Source: Flavobacterium sp. NRK F7
Lineage (GTDB): Bacteria; Bacteroidota; Bacteroidia; Flavobacteriales; Flavobacteriaceae
Reading direction: 5' to 3'
Length of the DNA: 64,000 bases
Assembly: GCF_024054195.1 (NCBI RefSeq)
Contig: NZ_JAMXLB010000001.1
Coordinates: forward strand, 1,605,624-1,669,623
Below are positions 36,055-42,876 of this stretch, piece by piece. The notes beneath the pieces are model-generated. The model did not search any database. It was not told the origin of the DNA and saw nothing but the letters and a program-made list of their open reading frames with translations. Every line of letters starts with the position of its first letter. Positions within the stretch are counted from its first letter, which is position 1. Position numbers and translations under genes: made by a program.

Positions 36055-36264
36055 ATGATAAATAATAAATTAATAGAAGCAACAGCTGCTTTTAAAAAAT
36101 TGGACAAAGTAGCACAAGCCATTTACCGCAAAAAACAAATGATGGATAACGTTAAACGTGAGTTTCAAGTAGCCAATACCATTGGTTTAGAAAGCTACTT
36201 ACAAAAGTATAATCCTGATGCCTTCAGGAAAAACGTAATTACAGAGCTACTCTCGACCATTTAA
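36055..36264 (+). CDS. Small early protein
   Basis: A 69-residue helical protein (MINNKLIEATAAFKKLDKVAQ...). Its last codons ACC ATT TAA form the centre of an ACCATTTAACCAA motif, so the stop codon is embedded in the recurrent prophage motif. No family recognised. It has typical size for early accessory genes of Bacteroidetes phages. Confidence 0.6.
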   Translation: MINNKLIEATAAFKKLDKVAQAIYRKKQMMDNVKREFQVANTIGLESYLQKYNPDAFRKNVITELLSTI

Positions 36265-36316
36265 CCAATTTTAAAAATACCACTTCACGTTACAAAACGT
36301 GTGAATCCTTGACGTT

Positions 36317-36345
36317 GAGAGCGAATGCGGGTTAACATCGCTCTC
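36317..36345 (+). terminator. Intergenic hairpin in the early region
   Basis: GAGAGCGA pairs with TCGCTCTC across 13 nt. There is no T-run directly after it, so it may be an RNA-processing or control structure and not a terminator. Confidence 0.4.
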
Positions 36346-36371
36346 TTCTGAAAGGTTAAAATTTAAAACTT

Positions 36372-36617
36372 ATGAAGAAAATTGTAATCATTAACGGTGT
36401 TAATACTATCACTTTGAAATTTGATAAACACGAAATTAAAAAGTTTATAATTGGTTTGAATAACTGCTTATTTAACCCTCATGAATATTCCAAAATTGTA
36501 TATGAATACAAAGGAATAGTTCTTTTGTTTACCTCTGAATACCTAAGACAATCAATTATTTCAATTCCTAGAGAGTACCTAGAGTCTAATTTACATCAAT
36601 TAATTTTAAAAAAGTAA
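36372..36617 (+). CDS. Small early protein
   Basis: An 81-residue protein (MKKIVIINGVNTITLKFDKH...) of mixed strands and helices, rich in Ile and Tyr, without membrane segments or known motifs. It follows the GAGAGCGA hairpin by 26 nt and precedes another small gene by 6 nt, suggesting one transcript. Function unknown. Confidence 0.55.
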   Translation: MKKIVIINGVNTITLKFDKHEIKKFIIGLNNCLFNPHEYSKIVYEYKGIVLLFTSEYLRQSIISIPREYLESNLHQLILKK

Positions 36618-36623
36618 ATAATT

Positions 36624-36836
36624 ATGAGTAATTCAAAAATCATTCAGCATTTAAACGAAAAAGAAGCGCGCTACACCACAGCTATTGAAAGCTTGCAAGA
36701 ACTTTTAGAAAAAGACAACGAAATTGATGCTGTAAGACATGTAAGTCTGTACCTCAAAGAACAACGAAAAGAGGTTCAAAAAAATCAATTCAAACAAGCT
36801 TATAACATTCAGGTCCAGGAACCCGAAATTTTATAA
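36624..36836 (+). CDS. Small early coiled-coil protein
   Basis: A 70-residue charged helical protein (HLNEKEARYTTAIESLQELL..., then HVSLYLKEQRKEVQKNQFKQ). A coiled coil is likely. It is followed by a doubled AACCATTTAA motif and a membrane-protein gene. Function unknown. Confidence 0.55.
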   Translation: MSNSKIIQHLNEKEARYTTAIESLQELLEKDNEIDAVRHVSLYLKEQRKEVQKNQFKQAYNIQVQEPEIL

Positions 36837-36858
36837 ACCATTTAACCATTTAAACCAC
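36834..36858 (+). promoter_or_regulatory. Doubled AACCATTTAA(A)CCAC motif before a start codon
   Basis: Two overlapping copies of the prophage motif stand 7 nt before the ATG at 36866. Confidence 0.6.
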
Positions 36859-36865
36859 ACGTACC

Positions 36866-37063
36866 ATGAAATTTTCACCACTTAAAAGCATACTATACTA
36901 CATAGTATTTCTACTTGTACTATTCCTTTATTTTTGGATAACAGGAAAATCTAACGAAGCCACTCTCAAAGAAGATATTGATTCATTTGTAACCTGTTTA
37001 GCAGTGTTTGCCATAATTGTTTTTAGCGCTAGCATCTATATCAAATTAGAAAATAAAAATTGA
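36866..37063 (+). CDS. Small two-pass membrane protein
   Basis: The 65-residue protein has two hydrophobic helices (ILYYIVFLLVLFLYFWI and FVTCLAVFAIIVFSASIYI) separated by an acidic loop. The start is fixed by the motif AACCATTTAAACCAC just upstream. Position next to the candidate replication gene might suggest a role in exclusion or membrane attachment, but this is speculative. Confidence 0.6.
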   Translation: MKFSPLKSILYYIVFLLVLFLYFWITGKSNEATLKEDIDSFVTCLAVFAIIVFSASIYIKLENKN

Positions 37064-37064
37064 T

Positions 37065-38810
37065 ATGAGATCCTCCAATCAAAATAGCAATCCAATGAAA
37101 GTTGGAGAGTTATTTCATATCAATGTTTTTGGTAAAATAACTCCTGTAACGCAAAATAACGTTCCCGTTAACGTCATACAACGTGACGTTATCGAAACGT
37201 TTAAAGACGTTAAACCCACGTTAGAAAAAAAGAAAATCTACGTTGCTTCTGCGTTTAACGAACGACCGTTAAAAGCAATTTGGCCCATTATAGAGAGCGA
37301 ATCCTTTGCAGCCACTATGGATAAGTTCCGAGTGTTTGTAGATGCAATCAATGCAAAACGTAAAATTGAAAATGAATCCATAGACAAATACAACGAAAGC
37401 TGCAAAGCCATACAACTTGATCAAATACAAGAAACGTTTAAACGTGTTTTTGTAAAGAAATTCAAAAGCTATTCCGCTTCCTTCTATAACGAAGAAGTGG
37501 ATAAGCTTTTCGCTGAAAAAGGCATACAGTTACCTAAAAAGAAGCTGCACATTATTAAGTATGCTACCGAACTTGTTTTCCAAAACATTCTACACGAATA
37601 CGCACAGCAATTAAAACAACATACTAAAGTAATCCAAGATTTAGGTATTACCCAAGAAAGACCGTTAAAGATGCTCGAGATTAACTCCGTTAAGATAGCG
37701 CAGTTGGAACGAAATGGTGTGAAGAGTATTCCAGTAACCAATGAAACGATTAAGAACCACAGAAAGCATTTAATTGATGCAGGTGTATTTTTTGATTATA
37801 CTTTTTGTGGCCACAAAAGAGGTGTAAAAGTGCATATCAACCCCGAAATTTTGGTCGTTTTAGACCTCAAAACCGAAAAATTAACCACCCTTGAAAATCA
37901 ATGCGTTACAACGAGAACCGCTAAAAGTTTTTGCAATACCAAAGAGATTACTGTAACAAAAGTAAATAATAATAACATAAAAGAGAATGTTGATAACAAT
38001 TCTCTGGAGAAAGGAACGGCTTCGCCTGATACTTCATTTGCTTTTTACAATAACACCACTTCACAGTTAGAAAATAAACAAACTAGGGCGGCCGCGAAAA
38101 CTGTTAAAGTTTCGGAAAATCTCGAAAAATTAATCGAAACCAAGATTGAATTTTGTAATAATTTAACGAAAGGCAACTACAACAACTGGGTTCCTATTGA
38201 TATCCGAACGATGTATTTGGAATCCAAAGAAGGAACCATCACTCGAGAAGAGTTTAGAGAACTCGAAATCCAAGAAATTTTAAAAAGCTTGGCCAAGTTG
38301 TACAAAAATAACAAGCCTTATTTTGGTTCCTGGCTTAAAGCGTACGATTTATTGCTCAGCAAAGAATTTTTAAATCCTAACGGTCATTTGTATCACAAAG
38401 ATTTGATGGTCGATAAACTGCAAGAATACCGTTGGAGAATCAACCATGCCAACAAATGGTTTGCCAAAACAGGAGTGCGACCATTATTTCCACATGAATA
38501 CCTAGATCCAACGAGAACCACAGCAAAAGAAATTGGTTTTGTGTATACCAAAAAGGCTTTTTTAAAGCATAAAAAAGACATTCAGGAACGTATTAGCAAC
38601 GAAAGCGTCATCATTTTAAACGCAAAGAAACGTAAAGAACGAATCAATTTTGCTAAGAAATTCGATTTAGTGATCAGTCGCTTTATGAATAACCGACTCT
38701 CGTTAAACGATACGTTTGATTACATCAAAAACAATCTTCCTGAACAATACCGATTAAAATTTACAGAGAAATTATTGAATTATTCACCAAAGAAAATTAA
38801 AACCATTTAA
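37065..38810 (+). CDS. Candidate phage replication protein
   Basis: The 581-residue protein has two helical regions flanking a low-complexity linker near 300-340 (VNNNNIKENVDNNS). Before the linker, ETIKNHRKHLIDAGVFFDYT with a following beta wing looks like a winged helix. No polymerase, helicase or relaxase motif is visible. Position after the small early genes and a dense set of ACGT words in the first 200 bp resemble lambda O-type initiators whose origin lies within the gene. The replication role is therefore an inference. The stop codon TAA lies inside an AACCATTTAACCAC motif that abuts the next ATG. Confidence 0.5.
   Translation: MRSSNQNSNPMKVGELFHINVFGKITPVTQNNVPVNVIQRDVIETFKDVKPTLEKKKIYVASAFNERPLKAIWPIIESESFAATMDKFRVFVDAINAKRKIENESIDKYNESCKAIQLDQIQETFKRVFVKKFKSYSASFYNEEVDKLFAEKGIQLPKKKLHIIKYATELVFQNILHEYAQQLKQHTKVIQDLGITQERPLKMLEINSVKIAQLERNGVKSIPVTNETIKNHRKHLIDAGVFFDYTFCGHKRGVKVHINPEILVVLDLKTEKLTTLENQCVTTRTAKSFCNTKEITVTKVNNNNIKENVDNNSLEKGTASPDTSFAFYNNTTSQLENKQTRAAAKTVKVSENLEKLIETKIEFCNNLTKGNYNNWVPIDIRTMYLESKEGTITREEFRELEIQEILKSLAKLYKNNKPYFGSWLKAYDLLLSKEFLNPNGHLYHKDLMVDKLQEYRWRINHANKWFAKTGVRPLFPHEYLDPTRTTAKEIGFVYTKKAFLKHKKDIQERISNESVIILNAKKRKERINFAKKFDLVISRFMNNRLSLNDTFDYIKNNLPEQYRLKFTEKLLNYSPKKIKTI
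37157..37245. other. Cluster of ACGT words, candidate origin iterons
   Basis: About eight AACGT/ACGTT words occur within 90 bp, in more than one codon phase (AAC GTT, ACG TTT, CAA CGT), so amino-acid choice alone does not explain them. They lie near the 5' end of the candidate replication gene. Confidence 0.4.
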
Positions 38811-38814
38811 CCAC
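38801..38814 (+). promoter_or_regulatory. AACCATTTAACCAC motif abutting the methylase start
   Basis: Exact copy; it contains the stop codon of the previous gene and ends at the base before the ATG at 38815. Confidence 0.65.
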
Positions 38815-39615
38815 ATGATTAAAGAAAAAAAACTTTTAGCATTCAATTATTTTGGAGGTAAGTACAACTTTATCAACGAATTATACTCCCATTTTCCTGA
38901 GCATACTTCTTTTGTTGATTTAATGTGCGGGTCCATGGTTGTAACGCTCAACAAAAAACCTTCAAAACTAGACACCGCTAACGATGTTTCAGGTGATGTT
39001 ATGAACTTTTTTAAAGTTCTAAGAGATAAACCTGAAGAGTTATTTTATGCATTAAAAATGACTCCGGTCCACAGAGAAGAATATAAGAAATGTTATCCCA
39101 TAAATGATAATTCAAACGATGTTGAAATAGCAAGACGCTTTTTTGTTCGATGTAGAATGAGTTTTCAAGGTTCAGGTTTAAAAGAACACACTGGATTTAA
39201 TGCTTGTATTACTAGCAGTTATGGTGGCGTTTCTCAAAATGTAGCAAAGTTCACTAATGCAATAGATAAGTTGCCAGAAATAGTGGAAAGATTAAGAAAG
39301 ATTCAGTTTGAAAGTTTGGACTATTCTAAGGTTTTAGAAAAATATGATACTGAAGAAACATTTTTCTATGTAGATCCACCTTACGAACTCCGTGAAAGAA
39401 ATTACAAAAAGATGTACACTCATGAATTTACGGATGAAAATCATTACGATTTATCACAAAAACTCAATTCTATAAAAGGCAAGGCCATGGTATCAATGTA
39501 TGAATCAAAACTTTATTCTGAATTATACAAAGATTGGAGAATGGTGAGATTAAAGCCAATCGGCCATTCGATGAAAAAAGAAAAACAATTAGAAATTATT
39601 TGGATGAATTATTAA
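38815..39615 (+). CDS. dam: D12-class DNA adenine-N6 methyltransferase
   Basis: The 266-residue protein carries the SAM-binding motif AFNYFGGKYN at the N-terminus, FVDLMCGSMVV as motif I and the catalytic TFFYVDPPYELRERNY (DPPY near residue 187). It is a Dam-like orphan methylase without a restriction partner nearby. In phages such enzymes protect DNA from host nucleases or control gene expression. Recognition site is unknown. The start is fixed by the abutting AACCATTTAACCAC motif. Confidence 0.92.
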   Translation: MIKEKKLLAFNYFGGKYNFINELYSHFPEHTSFVDLMCGSMVVTLNKKPSKLDTANDVSGDVMNFFKVLRDKPEELFYALKMTPVHREEYKKCYPINDNSNDVEIARRFFVRCRMSFQGSGLKEHTGFNACITSSYGGVSQNVAKFTNAIDKLPEIVERLRKIQFESLDYSKVLEKYDTEETFFYVDPPYELRERNYKKMYTHEFTDENHYDLSQKLNSIKGKAMVSMYESKLYSELYKDWRMVRLKPIGHSMKKEKQLEIIWMNY

Positions 39616-39624
39616 CATTTAAAA

Positions 39625-39638
39625 AACCATTTAACCAC
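39625..39638 (+). promoter_or_regulatory. AACCATTTAACCAC motif that decides a start
   Basis: Exact copy directly before the ATG at 39639, favouring that start over the longer frame beginning at 39534 inside the methylase gene. Confidence 0.65.
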
Positions 39639-39914
39639 ATGAAAACAATTAACATCATTTGCTATTTAGCAACCCTTTACCTCGTTTCATTATTCGTTAG
39701 AAGTGTCATTCTTCCAAAAGTAAGACAATGGCTTTACAACTGCAAAGAGAAGCAGCTCTTGAAAAAAGGAAATAAGAAATTCTATTTTGAGAAAAACAAA
39801 GTCATTGTCTTTGCGCACACTCAGAAACAAGCCAATGCGAAGTACAAAAAGATGAAGTCGAACTTAAAAAAGAGACACCATGCCATTTTGGAGCAAAACA
39901 GAAAGCAAGCTTAA
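39639..39914 (+). CDS. Small membrane-anchored basic protein
   Basis: The 91-residue protein has one N-terminal hydrophobic helix (IICYLATLYLVSLFVRSVIL) and a strongly basic tail (CKEKQLLKKGNKKFYF...KKMKSNLKKRHHAILEQ). The start follows the AACCATTTAACCAC motif. A membrane-anchored nucleic-acid-binding protein is plausible. Function unknown. Confidence 0.6.
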   Translation: MKTINIICYLATLYLVSLFVRSVILPKVRQWLYNCKEKQLLKKGNKKFYFEKNKVIVFAHTQKQANAKYKKMKSNLKKRHHAILEQNRKQA

Positions 39915-39915
39915 A

Positions 39916-40101
39916 ATGGTGGTTTTGTTTCCCAAAGGAACGCCTAACCAAGTTTGGTATTCACCCATTAAGCATAACAGTAAACCCGATGAAACCATCA
40001 TTTATTCCATGGTTCAAAGGTTGTCTAAAAAAATCAATGGTTACACTAAAATTCAGATTTATGATGTAGCCAGTAATTCGCTTAAATACATCTACGAATA
40101 A
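39916..40101 (+). CDS. Small hypothetical protein
   Basis: The ATG at 39916, one base after the previous stop, gives 61 residues (MVVLFPKGTPNQVWYSPIKH...); an upstream ATG at 39880 would overlap the previous gene. The strands and the KINGYTKIQIYDVASNS segment suggest a small beta-rich fold. The stop overlaps the next start (TAATG). Confidence 0.55.
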   Translation: MVVLFPKGTPNQVWYSPIKHNSKPDETIIYSMVQRLSKKINGYTKIQIYDVASNSLKYIYE

Positions 40102-40448
40102 TGAAAACAATAAAAATACAAAATGTAACACAAGAAGAAATTCATGTATTACAAAATGAATTACACGAATATCAAAATTCGTTAGCATCCAATTTACGTT
40201 CGCAATCCGATTTTCTCAATGCGATTATCTACGTTGATTTAGCGTTGCGATTATGGTTCAATTTTAGAAATAAGATTGAAAATCAAGAGCCTAAAAAAGG
40301 TTATTCTATCACGTTAAAAGCTTCAGAAGCAGCCGTTTTATTGAAAGTTTGTCTTTGGCAAAACAAAAGTAACGCCACGTTTGAACGCCACGTTAAAACC
40401 AAATACTCATTTACCCTGGATCAACAATTAAAAAGTTTGCAATTATGA
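40101..40448 (+). CDS. Hypothetical early protein
   Basis: A 115-residue helical protein (IQNVTQEEIHVLQNELHEYQ...; YSITLKASEAAVLLKVCLWQ). It is translationally coupled at both ends by overlapping start and stop codons. No family is recognised. It directly precedes the PAPS-reductase-like gene and may work with it. Confidence 0.6.
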   Translation: MKTIKIQNVTQEEIHVLQNELHEYQNSLASNLRSQSDFLNAIIYVDLALRLWFNFRNKIENQEPKKGYSITLKASEAAVLLKVCLWQNKSNATFERHVKTKYSFTLDQQLKSLQL

Positions 40449-41494
40449 GTGAAAGTAAATTGAAATTATTAGTAACAAATGATGAGCTTAAACGCAGAAA
40501 ATCCTTGTCTTTAGATGAAAAGATTACTTGGACATTAGAAAGATACATCGACTATTTTGAAGCATACAAAGGATGTGTTTATTTATCTTTCAGTGGAGGA
40601 AAAGATAGTCAAGTATTGGATGATATTATCACTAATCTACATGATGGTTTACTTGATAAATATTTAAACTTTGAATATTTATTTCTTAAAAACTATTTAA
40701 AGATTAATTCATTATCTAAGCCACCTAAAGTTTTTTGTGATACAGGTTTAGAGTTTCCAGATATTAGAAAACATGTTAAAGGGTTTAAAAATGTTATTTG
40801 GTTAAAACCAAAAATGAAATGGACTGATGTAATAAACAATGTGGGTTTTCTGATCGGAAGTAAAAAGACTTCAAGAATGATTAAAGATTTAAGAAACCCT
40901 ACTGATAGAAATAAAAAAAGTAGAACATTATACCTTTCAGGAATTAAATCAGATGGAACAATCTCTAATTCATTCAAATTAGCAAATAGATGGAAACCTC
41001 TTATTAATGCTCCTTTTAAAGTTAGTGATAAATGTTGCGATATTTTTAAGAAAGAGCCTTTTAGAAGGTATGAAAAAATATCCAAAAGAAAACCAATTAC
41101 AGCAACTACTACTGAAGAAGGAGATATGCGTAGAATATCTTACTTAAAAACAGGTTGTAATTCATTTGGAGAAAATCCAATGAGTAGGCCTATATCAATT
41201 TGGACTGAAAATGATATTTGGGCTTATCACAATAAATTCAATTTAAATTTTGCACCAATTTATTATTCGAGAGAAGTCGAGTTTATTGAAAATGATGGAA
41301 CACTATCAAAAATAAGAGTTGAACCTGAGAAACGTTCAGGATGTATTTTTTGTTTAATAGGTTCACCAAAACAAATCGAAAAAAGATTTGATAGGTTAAA
41401 GTATACACATCAGAAAATCTACAACCACTTAATGGATAAGACAGGATTTCGCTTTGTCTTTGAATTTATCGGAATTAAATCAAAAATCTTTTAA
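40445..41494 (+). CDS. PAPS-reductase-family (PP-loop) protein
   Basis: The 349-residue protein has the PP-loop VYLSFSGGKDSQVL near residue 45, a VFCDTGLEFPDIRKH segment, and cysteines in DKCCDIFKKEP and RSGCIFCLIGSP that could hold a metal cluster. Phage members of this family are common and some relatives modify DNA or tRNA with sulfur (DndC-like) and not sulfate. The presence of a methylase three genes earlier makes nucleic-acid modification a reasonable guess. True reductase activity is unlikely without its partner enzymes. Confidence 0.8.
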   Translation: MSESKLKLLVTNDELKRRKSLSLDEKITWTLERYIDYFEAYKGCVYLSFSGGKDSQVLDDIITNLHDGLLDKYLNFEYLFLKNYLKINSLSKPPKVFCDTGLEFPDIRKHVKGFKNVIWLKPKMKWTDVINNVGFLIGSKKTSRMIKDLRNPTDRNKKSRTLYLSGIKSDGTISNSFKLANRWKPLINAPFKVSDKCCDIFKKEPFRRYEKISKRKPITATTTEEGDMRRISYLKTGCNSFGENPMSRPISIWTENDIWAYHNKFNLNFAPIYYSREVEFIENDGTLSKIRVEPEKRSGCIFCLIGSPKQIEKRFDRLKYTHQKIYNHLMDKTGFRFVFEFIGIKSKIF

Positions 41495-41499
41495 TTATC

Positions 41500-41685
41500 A
41501 TGAACGAAAATCAATTAAAAAAACTGCAAGCCATTGCAATTGGTTTTGTAGTTACGATGTGGCTTATGTTATTTATTTCTTTATCGGTTTTACTAATTTA
41601 TTACAAAATAAGATATGAAAATGAACAGCAAAAAAATAATGAACTTAAAATAGAATATCATGGCAAAAGCACTAAAATCCGATAA
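41500..41685 (+). CDS. Small one-pass membrane protein
   Basis: The 61-residue protein has one hydrophobic helix (AIAIGFVVTMWLMLFISLSVLLIYY) followed by a charged coiled tail. It overlaps the next gene by 26 nt. Function unknown; accessory membrane proteins of this shape recur throughout the prophage. Confidence 0.55.
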   Translation: MNENQLKKLQAIAIGFVVTMWLMLFISLSVLLIYYKIRYENEQQKNNELKIEYHGKSTKIR

Positions 41686-41911
41686 GCCATTGAACGCAAA
41701 AATTAATAAGAACTTTATCATTTTGGTTTTAGAAAATCCAAAAGAGAATCACGTTAAAAATACCAAAATTACTTCTGCAAACAAGCTTTCTAACTTTTTA
41801 CAAGACGAAGAAATCAAAACAAAGCTTTTTAAAGAAGTTTTAGGTAATGGCAAGTATAAAACGACACGTTTGATAAGAAATAGGCTTAAAATCATTTTTT
41901 ACTCAAAATAA
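41660..41911 (+). CDS. Small basic protein
   Basis: The 83-residue protein starts MAKALKSDKPLNAKINKNF and is lysine/arginine-rich throughout (NGKYKTTRLIRNRLKIIFYSK). It probably binds nucleic acid or RNA. It is the last gene of the early block and is followed by a long hairpin. No family recognised. Confidence 0.55.
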   Translation: MAKALKSDKPLNAKINKNFIILVLENPKENHVKNTKITSANKLSNFLQDEEIKTKLFKEVLGNGKYKTTRLIRNRLKIIFYSK

Positions 41912-41927
41912 CTTTTTGACTTAAAAT

Positions 41928-41993
41928 AAGCCGTTTTAAACTAATTTTTTAATGATGTAGTATCAATTTAAGGTAATGTTACAAAAGCGGCTT
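41928..41993 (+). terminator. Long hairpin after the early genes
   Basis: AAGCCG with following TTTT pairs with AAAAGCGGCTT across about 45 nt. It may end the early transcript. The 500-bp gap 41912-42408 otherwise holds the 43-residue gene at 42178 and its terminator. Confidence 0.45.
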
Positions 41994-42177
41994 AAATGTA
42001 AAATTCGATAAAAATAACTTAATAATAAATATTTAGGAATTAGATAATTGTTGATTAAATTGTTCAAAACAAAACATTTGAAAATTATAGAGTTCTTATA
42101 AAGATTTATTAAGTTTGTAAATGACTTAAATAAAAATTATGGAATATATAAATAAGTAATTTATAATTTCATATACA

Positions 42178-42309
42178 ATGAGTTTTTTTAAAAAGCGGTC
42201 TAGACGTTTGAGAAACCAAAGACCAAATGTAAATTGGAAGACGGAAATCCTTAAAGTTTTTCTATCCGTCATTATTAAAGTTGTCATCGAAAGAGTTATC
42301 AATCGGTGA
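42178..42309 (+). CDS. 43-residue very basic peptide
   Basis: From ATG at 42178 to TGA, the peptide begins MSFFKKRSRRLRNQRPNVNW and ends in an amphipathic/hydrophobic helix (ILKVFLSVIIKVVIERVINR). A TAAGTTTG box at 42110-42117 fits a -7 element and a strong terminator follows, so it looks like a stand-alone small gene. The basic head suggests DNA or RNA binding and the tail suggests membrane contact. A minor virion or packaging protein is one possibility. Confidence 0.6.
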   Translation: MSFFKKRSRRLRNQRPNVNWKTEILKVFLSVIIKVVIERVINR

Positions 42310-42319
42310 TTTAAAAAAT

Positions 42320-42352
42320 CCGTAAAGTGTTGGCGCACTTTGCGGTTTTTTT
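42320..42352 (+). terminator. Terminator after the basic peptide
   Basis: CCGTAAAGTG pairs with CACTTTGCGG across a short loop and is followed by seven T. Confidence 0.85.
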
Positions 42353-42408
42353 ATTACGTAACAAATGTGGTAATAATTTTTTAAAAAAACAACCATTTTT
42401 TTAAAAAA

Positions 42409-42606
42409 TTATACCAACTCCTTATAAATAATTTCAACTTCTTTAGGAAATACCACCTTACGATCCTTTGCTTCTTTTAACGGCACACCACTAACTTTAG
42501 AAATAGTTTCGTTAATCAAATTGCGTAAAAACTTTTCGGGAACTTTAGGAAACTCTTTAAAAATTTCCTGCTTTCTTTTGTAAGTATACTCTTCTTTCAT
42601 ATTCAT
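42409..42606 (-). CDS. Small leftward prophage protein
   Basis: The ATG at 42606 (MNMKEEYTYKRKQEIFKEFP) gives 65 residues; a minus-strand AACCATTTAACCAC motif ends 6 nt upstream and decides this start over the longer frame. The protein is charged, with a helical KVPEKFLRNLINETISKV part. It is the only leftward gene in the middle of the prophage and faces the late operon across the 10-bp repeat array. A regulator of late genes is possible. Confidence 0.6.
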   Translation of the reverse strand: MNMKEEYTYKRKQEIFKEFPKVPEKFLRNLINETISKVSGVPLKEAKDRKVVFPKEVEIIYKELV

Positions 42607-42612
42607 AACTAG

Positions 42613-42626
42613 GTGGTTAAATGGTT
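42613..42626 (-). promoter_or_regulatory. AACCATTTAACCAC motif on the minus strand
   Basis: An exact copy in reverse, upstream of the only leftward gene of this region, showing that the motif follows gene orientation. Confidence 0.65.
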
Positions 42627-42660
42627 CTCCAAAAATAACCAAAATTATCAATTCCATAAA

Positions 42661-42753
42661 ATTAAAAATCGTAGAAAATCCTGTAAAATCGTAGAAAATC
42701 GTGGAAAATGTTAGATAATCCTGTAAAATCTTGGTAAATCCTAGAAAATCCTG
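42661..42753. repeat. Nine tandem 10-bp units upstream of the late operon
   Basis: Units such as GTAGAAAATC, CTGTAAAATC and TTAGATAATC follow each other without gaps. The reverse complement matches the array at 10901-10990, including 27 identical nt. It lies between the divergent genes 42409-42606 and 42877-44439, a position like that of the other array. Confidence 0.8.
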
Positions 42754-42828
42754 ACTTCGTTATTTTTTACCGCTATACTTTTGAACTCAGATTCGTTGAC
42801 ATAAATAAATTGGTTAGTTAGATTAAAC

Positions 42829-42871
42829 AAGCCTATTACAGGCGTAGTTACTATTAATGTAATAGGTTTTT
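42829..42871 (+). promoter_or_regulatory. Leader hairpin before the late operon
   Basis: CCTATTACA pairs with TGTAATAGG and five T follow, 6 nt before the ATG at 42877. It has terminator form but stands at a gene start, so attenuation or the end of a leader RNA is possible. Its AGCC..ATTACAGGCG.AGTTA start resembles element 2. Confidence 0.55.
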
Positions 42872-42876
42872 AAATT

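Noticed and set aside
42126..42338. A 70-codon leftward frame
   Set aside because: It is antisense to the basic peptide gene and crosses its terminator.
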